Assembly: GCA_011037195.1 (NCBI GenBank)
Contig: JAAEAF010006419.1
Coordinates: 1 to 64,000, forward strand
DNA from: Triatoma infestans
Taxonomy: Eukaryota; Arthropoda; Insecta; Hemiptera; Reduviidae
Direction of reading: 5' to 3'
DNA: 64,000 nucleotides
Numbering within the stretch: position 1 is the stretch's first letter; each line of letters opens with the position of its first letter. This document shows, in pieces, positions 58,101-64,000 of this stretch. The notes beneath the pieces are model-generated. The model did not search any database. It was not told the DNA's origin and saw only the letters and a program-made list of their open reading frames with translations. Position numbers and translations under genes: made by a program.

Positions 58101-58513
58101 CAGCATCCCGATGGATAGAGCTTTTTCCCTTACAAGAAGCTACGGCACAGCGCTGCGGAGAACTACTACTAAACGAGTTCTTCTTACGATACGGAATACC
58201 AAGGAAGATGATCAGCGACAATGGAACGCAGTTCATCAGTCACGTGATGCAGTACATCACCTTCTGTTTAGGCATTACACAAGCCTTTACACCAGTCTAC
58301 CACCCGGCAGCGAACCCCGTGGAGAGACGAAACCGAGAACTGAAGCCGCAGTTAGCTATCCTCGTAGGAGAAGACCACAGCGATTGGCCAAGGAGACTGC
58401 CCGCTATCAGATTCGCTCTCAACACCGCTGAATGCCAGGCTACCAAGATGACGCCTGCATACTTAACGTTTGGAAGAGAATTACGGACCCCGCAGAGATC
58501 CAACATGACTTAA
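55145..58513 (+). CDS. pol polyprotein: protease, RT, RNase H, integrase
   Basis: Open for 1,122 codons; the first Met is arbitrary because the frame continues unbroken from the gag TAG. Aspartic protease near residues 8-100 ('FVDTGAKTSI', 'LLGIDFIEDAG'). Proline-rich linker with tandem repeats, residues ~125-260. RT from ~390 ('MVPKKDNTYRLCIDYRKLN', 'PFGLRNAPATFQRLMD', catalytic 'VYLDDLIV' at ~538). RNase H from ~685 ('IKTDASAYAIGAVL', 'TEREARALVWA', 'VTDHQPLQWL'). Integrase HHCC finger ~885-938 ('H...H...CTTCQ') and catalytic core with Asp ~963 ('AVDLFGPL'), Asp ~1022 ('SDNGTQF') and Glu ~1058 ('NPVERRNRE'). A frameshift just before the TAA at 58511-58513 cuts off the integrase C-terminus, which continues in another frame. 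Catalytic residues all look intact. Confidence 0.95.
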   Translation: MWNLEGTGFVDTGAKTSIGSHQLQTLLEERGHPLTLTTATVTLAEGEETTQQVAQTQLPVKLKGRTIPTSFTFFPGARNTQTLLGIDFIEDAGLILDFGEHRWRVHDNPTLYPFTRKDKPAPPQLQMDTVTMTPQPALLSPLPLTPVKGDTQVPRETQNTVVKVPQPTSGRIQMDTVTMTPQPALLSPLPLTPVKGDTRVYRETQNTVVKVPQPTSERISPPPLTPGAEDTRVYGTTQEAIVQTPQFRTTMVSPLPPTPTRTLVEMEATEEAILGGYGPSPPVQQDTTRGRWIIHRCEPTERTHHTPTRHSHLDFHRVWADDTLWPSEEQLQLFTIDVELRKDEGTRLTRAQQEQANEILAAHEDVFGIPTEPTPHAEHRIDTGEASPIAAPPYRLSPSRRHILEQEISQMLDGRIIEPCDSEWTSPVVMVPKKDNTYRLCIDYRKLNAVTKADHYPLPRIDDILHTAKGTQYMSTLDLRAGYWQIKVKLEDRDKTCFITPFGTYRFNRMPFGLRNAPATFQRLMDKFRTGLSHITLLVYLDDLIVLSPGYEEHLSDLQEVFQHLEKYKLKANRPKCHFCCERIKYLGHVITPRGFTPDPEKIEAILKRPAPRNVKELKSFLQTCSWYRRFIPDFAKIARPMTLLTRKAATWTWTTDQADGFDQLKKLLTSAPILQPADETRPFTIKTDASAYAIGAVLVQGEKEEEHPVEYASRLLTAPERNYTTTEREARALVWAVFKFRGYIEASPTLIVTDHQPLQWLMTLKSPTGRLARWALQLQPYVFQIKYTPGRSNAVADTLSRPPEEENYAVCTLTIDMPRRSATEIREEQSKDPELKKILDAFTDPEQDGEAARWSARGYLISNGCLYRYASDEEVDNAQLAVPVHERVAILKEYHDAPTAGHNGIHKTYQRIIQHYYWPGMRHSIEEYIRACTTCQRYKASNLKPAGLLRTPPMNQRFEVIAVDLFGPLPESVERYKWILVIEDTASRWIELFPLQEATAQRCGELLLNEFFLRYGIPRKMISDNGTQFISHVMQYITFCLGITQAFTPVYHPAANPVERRNRELKPQLAILVGEDHSDWPRRLPAIRFALNTAECQATKMTPAYLTFGRELRTPQRSNMT
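55520..55935 (+). repeat. tandem repeats in the protease-RT linker
   Basis: Two 141-bp units (from 55520 and 55661) are nearly identical; two shorter 99-bp units (from about 55802 and 55901) are more diverged, the last incomplete. Each encodes a Pro/Thr-rich piece around 'SPLPLTP'. The period is a multiple of three throughout, so the frame is kept. Confidence 0.9.
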
Positions 58514-58928
58514 GAGAAGTCATCTCTTCAGAGAATTTCATCGCCGAAATCACGCCAGCCCTCTCGCGCATGGCAGACACCTACTATAGAGCCCGAGACA
58601 ACCATGAAACGGCGCAGGACCGGCAGAAGAAATACGCAGACCAACGAGCACGTCCCGGACCCCAGTACGCGCCCGGAGACCGCGTGTGGATCACTACCCA
58701 CACACAGAGCAGTAAGACGAAAGGACGAACAGCCAAGTTCGCTCCACGAAGGGACGGACCCTACGTCATTCTACACGCACGGGACCCGTCAGCTATGAAG
58801 TAGCAGCCGAAGACAACCCGACGATACCACTGGGCAAATACCACGTGTCAAGCCTGACGCCCTGCACCGCAGACGCCCAGGAGAAGCCAATCCGAAGGTT
58901 AAGGAAGAGAGGCCGACCACGCCATTGA
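58490..58928 (+). pseudogene. integrase C-terminus in shifted frames
   Basis: The continuation of integrase lies in a second frame (about 58490-58800; 'RQKKYADQRARPGPQYAPGDRVW' region and the GPY/F-like 'RRDGPYVILHA'). After one more 1-base shift near 58785 it ends in a basic tail with TGA at 58926-58928. The GPY/F module is typical of Ty3/Gypsy integrases; no chromodomain is seen. The two shifts are apparently recent, because both pieces are otherwise open. Confidence 0.85.
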
Positions 58929-58960
58929 TGTGAGCTCAGCCATTGCAAGCAACACCTGAG

Positions 58961-58974
58961 CTCAAGGGGGAGGA
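58961..58974 (+). promoter_or_regulatory. polypurine tract
   Basis: 'caagggggagga' ends immediately before the 3' LTR and is the usual primer site for plus-strand DNA synthesis. Confidence 0.85.
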
Positions 58975-59606
58975 TGTAACAACAGTTCTCCGCCCGGCCA
59001 CCAGGTTTGCACCAAGTGGACCTTTCACTAGGGAGGCACACCCCCACTACACTAGGACTCTCCTACTCCACTACAGAGGGGAGAACTTTCACCGGCTAGA
59101 CCCGCCTACTGGACACCATCCCTACCACCTCAGAATCGTATATAAGGGGCCATCCACGACCAGAATAATCGGAGAGAGAGAAGTACTCAGCGATTAGAAA
59201 CTCTTCTAATAGTTTTGGCGCTAGCTAGGCAGGCCCTTAACTAACTTCTCAGAGCATCTGCGCTAGGCAAGAGAGCCAGGCCGTTTACTCATCCAGCGAT
59301 CACCGTTTCAAGACATCTGCGCTAGACAGGAGAGCCAGGCCGTTTGTTCGTACAACGATCACCGATAAGTAGTGTGCGCGAGGCAAGAGGGCCAGGCCAC
59401 TCTACTCGACGAGCGACGATTGACAATCTGTGTCACTCCCTGAGCGAACAGATTGGTCATAGCAACCATTTACTGTATATGCTTTTCAGAATATATGTAA
59501 CATTTTACTAAGTGTGCTTTGACATTTACTGGGTGTATTTTATTTGCAGAATCACGAATCCTAGTTCCCCACACCCCCGGGATATTTATTCTGGGAGTGT
59601 GTTATA
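58975..59606 (+). repeat. 3' LTR
   Basis: 632 bp, same ends as the 5' LTR. It has the ~14-bp extra segment near 59507 and lacks 2 bp near 59171. The three 'gcgctaggca'-type repeats are present, each with one change relative to the 5' LTR at most. Confidence 0.97.
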
Positions 59607-59610
59607 TTGT

Positions 59611-60055
59611 CTTAATTGTTATATCAATGGAAGGATCAAAATATAATAAAACCACTTTTTGGAGGGAAGCATAACCTTATCCGTCCCCCAAAAACTCTCT
59701 TAAATAAACTTTATCGTAAAAACGTTTCTAATAAAAGTGATATCTCTGTGTGTATGGTGGTTAGTATACCAATTTTAATGAGATCCGCCGATGTTTTTAT
59801 GGGAGAAAATCGCTGAAATCTGGAAAAACTGTTCAGTAAAAACGCACATTCAGTCAACCGATGTTTCTTTCAACTCAGAATTTTGGTGAAATATTTAATT
59901 CTAATATTATTAATATTATTTTGAGGATAGAATTGTATAATAAACTGAAATAGCACCTTAGAGGCAATCATAACCCCATCTGTCCTCTAAAAGTCCAAAA
60001 ATATATTTCTGAATATATGTTTCAAATAAAAAATATAGCTTCTTATATAATTCTT
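59611..60055 (+). repeat. family A fragment, split by a retroposon
   Basis: Two internal-unit pieces ('ctcttaaataaactttatcg', 'aactgttcagtaaaaacgca', 'agcaccttagaggcaatcat') run up to the poly-T junction at about 60055. The copy resumes near 60680. Confidence 0.6.
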
Positions 60056-60690
60056 TTTTTTCGGGATTTTTTTAAGGTTCACAACAACTATGGGGTCCTT
60101 TGCTCCTGTGTCTAATTTGAAAAGGACCCATCCGGGATGCATATCCATACCCACTAGTCTAACAATTTCTACAGCAAACCCACAATCTAGGTCTAATCAT
60201 ATTCCTCTACTCCCTTATATCACTTATAAAATAAATACCTATATACAAGACACCAGCAAACAAGTAAACACATACATATGTACAGCTAGTTTCACAACAA
60301 ATGAAATAGATGAATCTCCCTAAGATATTCGAAAGTCTTATTGATATTGCCCTCATCGTCTCCTAATACATCTGTAAGACTGGTCGGCAAATTTACCTTT
60401 CCCCGCCAATTTTACATATTTCGAAATTCCAATAGAATTTCGAATATATGCGGGACCGTCAATGTCTTATTATAAGCGCTGTAGTATACCGGCTGAGGTT
60501 CTCTTCGGAATATGCGGCTGTTTGTCAACATGATGTGACATTCTCGCTACGACAACTTCTTCTCGCCGAGATTCTCGATTTGAGGTTGACCATTTCTTTG
60601 TTGAACATTTCCTGATATTCCTTAGTTTATTTGACCGCTGCACTTTATATGTAGCGGATATATGACTGTCAAAGGAAATCATAAAAACTA
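60056..60690 (-). pseudogene. non-LTR retroposon ORF2 C-terminus, reverse
   Basis: On the minus strand 'SRREEVVVARM' (about 60580) and, after frame breaks, a clean stretch ending 'GDDEGNINKTFEYLREI' before TGA at 60294-60292 look like the end of an I/R1-type ORF2. A 3' UTR and A-rich tail (60056-60080 on plus as T runs) follow. It is inserted in a family A copy. Clade not determined. Confidence 0.7.
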
Positions 60691-60985
60691 TTTTTGAGAA
60701 AATCGCAAAAACATAAAAAAATTTATTCTGTAAAATGTTAAATTCGGTTGAGGAATTTTGTCAGATAATTTACTATCGGATCCCATGGTGATATTCAATT
60801 GGAATTTTCTACAATGTTTCGTTTTTGAACTGTGCGTTCAGATACACACACAAATACAGTTTTCTAAATACCACTTTTTCGGACTTGGTTGACCTCAAAA
60901 ATATATTCCCGGTTAAAAATTTGACAAATTTGACACGATCGCAATACTTCGTACCGGTAGTAAGAGAAAGTAAAAAAAAAAAGTA
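60680..60985 (+). repeat. family A tail half
   Basis: 'ttttgagaaaatcgcaaaaa', 'ggttgaggaattttgtcag', 'atcccatggtgatattcaat', a short CA run and a decayed hairpin ending 'agtaagagaaagtaaaa'. Confidence 0.65.
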
Positions 60986-61059
60986 TGTTGAAATTTTATA
61001 CATAATTTCACTTATTCAAATTAAGTATAATGTGGTTTACTTCAACGACACACCACTCC

Positions 61060-61684
61060 CGGAGAAAACTGTTACACGGTTATCTTGGATTCCGCTTAGT
61101 CTGGCGATTAACTAGGAACCCTCACACTAGACTTAAAAGATAGGCTTTGAATCAGAGATTTCGACAGTTTCAACGATTGCTAGACGGAAAACTAAACGAC
61201 AACCTCTACAACGTGGTACTAATTTAAAAAACTATAATTCGTCCTATATGGCTGTACGGTGGTGAATTTTAGGGTCCTACCAAACCTTCCAACCTATACA
61301 GAATACAAGGTTTCCAATTCTAAACTTCTACGACACATTGCTGACGCACCCTACTACGTTTAACTTACATGTTCCTCAATATACCATTCTTGACAGACAC
61401 AACCAAATACAAAAAAGTTTCACGGAACACTATCACAACATAACAATTCTCTCATCACCAACTTAAGCTTGCCGCAGAATATAACGAGGAAACTGAAAAG
61501 GAAGTGGCCTTGGAATAAACCTTCGCAACTAAACACCCTAACAATGCCAGGAATGTCATCGCTGGATGGCTTCTCTACTCAAGATCCTCAAGCCAACAGT
61601 ATCAACAATGAGCAGTAGCAATTATTGTTTTTAACAGATTTTGCTTAAACAATAAATAATCTAAAAAAAAAAAAAAAAAAAAAA
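61060..61684 (+). pseudogene. Jockey-like retroposon 3' end
   Basis: Broken frames carry the region after the RT of Jockey-type ORF2: 'YLGF.LVWRLTRNPH' (about 61082), 'QFQRLLDGKLNDNLYNVVL' (about 61165) and 'KTIIRPIWLYGGEF' (about 61230). The 3' end is a poly-A tract (61663-61684). Several stops and frameshifts; 5'-truncated. Confidence 0.7.
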
Positions 61685-62299
61685 TTAAAAAAAGTATAAT
61701 GTGCTGCATAATAAGAACAGATGTAAAAAACAATCACTATACAAACTTATACAAATCAATCACATCCGTAATAAGAAATCTTCATTCGCATTACCCTTGT
61801 CTTTCCAAAACAGAAATATTATTAGAATCAACCAACCCCATCCAGCAATTACGTTCAAAATAAAAGCGTATTGTTTTTGGGATCCGTCTTGATATATGTC
61901 ATAATTTATGTGATTCAGTATGCCCATGGGGGCACTAGTTCGTCGAGATGCTTTTTGGATGGTATGGGTTGAAGGGGGGATGGTTCGAGGAAATATTGAT
62001 GGAGAAGAAGTATGCTCTATGTGAGTATATGTGTCTGTTATAACTTATTGGGAGAGTGGTGGTGGTGGTGTACAAACCAAGAAAAAGTACAAGAAGTTGG
62101 AAGACATTTTATTATTGAAGGGTACTACTATTCTCCCTACAGAACCCTATAACTCTTATGTCAAGATTTACTGGTTTATATCACAGATGTGGCTATTGTT
62201 AATTTTATATTGTCACGTGTAACTTGTATTATAATAATATCTGTGTATTGTGGGTATTTGAGATATTTACTAGGTAAAATTTTAAACGAATATTCCATT
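61685..62299. other. unassigned sequence
   Basis: No gene or repeat recognised. Confidence 0.5.
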
Positions 62300-62830
62300 C
62301 ACTAGATCATATCTTCTCCAATTTATATCAAAATTTTTATTTTCTCCTTAAAGCTATTACACAATATACTGAAAAATAACCTGATTGAATCAAATTTTCC
62401 CTGGACTGGAAACATTTTTTTGATGATCCCTGAATATGAGAAAATGTTTTCCATGATTGTTGCGTGTGTATGCGTAATTGGGTGTTTCTGTGCGTGTGTA
62501 AACATACAAAAAATCTCAACAAAAAAATAACGGAAACGCCATTTTTTTTCAGTTTTACGCCATTTTCTCAAAAGTAGCACCCAAAATCTTCTTTACACTG
62601 GGTTTACTTATTCATATTCATTAACCCAGTGCCCATGATTTTCTATTAATCTCTATGAGGAGTAATGTGGCTGCAAGAGGAAGTTCTCTTTGATTTTCCA
62701 TTTAACACATGAAAGTTTCGATCAAAATCTTTCAGTCGTAGACTGGACTCAGTAATTTTGAATCATTTCTTTTTATTTTCCCGAAAATGGTTCCAAAGAC
62801 TCTCCAAAAAATGAAGTTACAATTTCTTTA
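62300..62830 (-). repeat. family A fragment, reverse
   Basis: 'ttacgccattttctcaaaag' and 'gtgtgtatgcgt' recall the CA run and internal units in reverse. Strongly diverged. Confidence 0.4.
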
Positions 62831-63095
62831 GAGATCTTCGGAGTCCATGCGGGTATCCCAAGCCTAACAACATAAATATCACGGAAATGAAATATTCCAC
62901 ATATTCCAACACATATATTCAGAGTTTCACACAAAATACAGTGTGATCTGCAGGGAAAGGTGTTGTGTATTATTTGGATTTAGCGAACCCACGAGCAAAG
63001 TCTAGCTCACCATCACATATACTTATTAATTTTATATTATAAAAGCACTGGCTTGTCCGTCCAATCCGTTAAAAAACATCTCAATCACTTTATAG
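62831..63095. other. unassigned spacer
   Basis: Nothing recognised. Confidence 0.5.
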
Positions 63096-64000
63096 ACCAT
63101 TACTGGAGCGGGAGTATATGGAATGAGCCCAGAGGTATTAATTGAGAGGCCATTGGGCAGGTATTTCACTATATTCCAGGCTGAAGTGTTTGCTATTAAG
63201 GTCTGTGCCGAGGAAAACCTACGTAGATCCCCAAGGGGCAAGGTCATATGCATTTGCTCGGACAGTCAGGCTGCACTGAAAGCCTTAGAAGCTCACAGAA
63301 CTACCTCATCCCTGGTGAAGGAATGTCGAGAGGCATTGTCGAGACTCTCCAGGCACAACAAGGTACAGCTATTGTGGGTGCCTGGACATGCAGGGGTTGA
63401 GGGGAATGAGACGGCTGATCAACTGGCCAGGAACGGGGCTAGCACTCCGTTCATTGGTCCAGAGCCGGTCCTGGGAATAACTAGCGGAGCAATTCGTGCA
63501 GCGATTAGAGAGTGGTGTCGCAGTAAGCACGAAGAGCTCTGGAGGAGGAACCCGGGTGTTATGCACAGTAAAAGGATGATGCCAGGGCTGTGTAAACGAA
63601 GAACCCGAATGACTCTTAGTCTGAGTAGGAGCCAGATTTCTCTGGTGACAGGACTATTTACGGGTCATGGTAGGTTCAGGAAACATCTGTACAAGGTAGG
63701 ACTCATTCGAGCGTAACCCTTGTGCAGACTATGTCAGGAAGAGGAGGAAACGGCCTCCCACCTGTTGTTCGATTGCGTAGCAATAATCAGATTGTGGTAT
63801 GAAACCTTCGGTACTTTGCGACCTAAGGAGATAGTAGCTCAAAACGACCTGGTGATGAAGGCCCTGAAACTCCTTAAGGAGGGAGGGTTTGGCTACTAGG
63901 AACTATCGGGGGTGGCACAATAAGCCTCTGTTGGCTGCAGTGCTGGGACATGGCCCACCCGAGATCGGATAATAATAATAATAATAATAATAATTATAGA
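63096..64000 (+). pseudogene. I-like retroposon 3' end: RNase H, Cys cluster, (AAT)n tail
   Basis: 5'-truncated inside RNase H, so the first catalytic Asp motif is missing. What remains has 'FQAEVFAIKVCAEE' (Glu), 'CSDSQAALKALEAH' (Asp), 'LLWVPGHAGVEGNETAD' (His/Asp) and the following helical region to the stop at 63716. One frameshift later the protein continues with 'CRLCQEEEETASHLLFDC' and ends at TAG 63896-63898. The 3' UTR ends in (ATA)n from about 63969 to the window edge. A (TAA)n-type tail and an RNase H domain both fit the I superfamily. It differs clearly from the 2537 copy, so they are related but separate families. Confidence 0.88.

Larger units (their letters stand above)
53584..59606 (+). 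mobile_element. full-length Ty3/Gypsy LTR retrotransposon, TSD TTGT
   Basis: A 6,023-bp element with two LTRs, primer-binding site, gag, pol and polypurine tract, flanked by a perfect TTGT duplication (53580-53583 and 59607-59610). The order of pol domains (protease, RT, RNase H, integrase) is that of Ty3/Gypsy. No env-like frame follows pol. The LTRs differ by about five substitutions and two indels in ~617 aligned bases, so the insertion is fairly young, yet gag has a frameshift and a stop, and pol has two frameshifts near its end. It is much GC-richer than its surroundings. Confidence 0.97.

Noticed and set aside
58937..59200. Possible env-like frame after pol
   Set aside because: It lies mostly in the 3' LTR and polypurine region and has no signal peptide or transmembrane pattern.

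Overview
The window is 64 kb of AT-rich animal DNA, most likely from an insect. The mobile elements (Ty3/Gypsy, R1-like, I-like and Jockey-like retroposons, a Penelope element, tRNA-derived SINEs, a hAT-type MITE) fit an arthropod genome, but nothing fixes the species. I found no host gene with exons I could defend, no rRNA and no functional tRNA. Almost everything recognisable is a transposable element or its debris, often one inside another, so the window reads as intergenic or intronic repeat-rich DNA.

Layout. 0-10 kb: copies of an abundant unnamed repeat ('family A'), a solo LTR, a 3' fragment of an RNase H-bearing I-like retroposon, a 1.26-kb foldback element and a hAT-type MITE. 10-12.3 kb: a decayed Penelope-like element with reverse transcriptase and GIY-YIG remnants and inverted flanks. 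12.3-22 kb: mostly unassigned AT-rich sequence with one SINE, a near-perfect 95-bp inverted repeat, a non-LTR C-terminal fragment and a solo LTR. 22-41 kb: family A copies, solo LTRs (one inside another), SINEs, several Penelope terminal-repeat relics with hammerhead-like cores, and a truncated R1-like insertion with target duplication. 41.4-45.5 kb: a 3.8-kb, 5'-truncated R1-clade element on the minus strand with decayed ORF1 and ORF2. 45.5-53.5 kb: AT-rich sequence, one SINE and family A. 53.58-59.61 kb: a full 6.02-kb Ty3/Gypsy element with both LTRs, a TTGT target duplication, a lysine-type primer site, a broken gag and a nearly intact pol, but no env. 59.6-64 kb: more family A and 3' fragments of three non-LTR elements.

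The most coherent unexplained structures are: (i) family A, about twenty copies, built from a fixed head, about 275-300-bp internal units in tandem, a CA run and a self-complementary tail; (ii) a set of 300-350-bp solo LTRs starting TGTAAY, five of six with clear or near 4-bp target duplications; (iii) palindromic Penelope terminal repeats carrying hammerhead-like cores; and (iv) a Gypsy element whose gag and pol share a frame broken by a TAG inside the zinc knuckle. Boundaries of degraded repeats are approximate unless a target duplication is stated.
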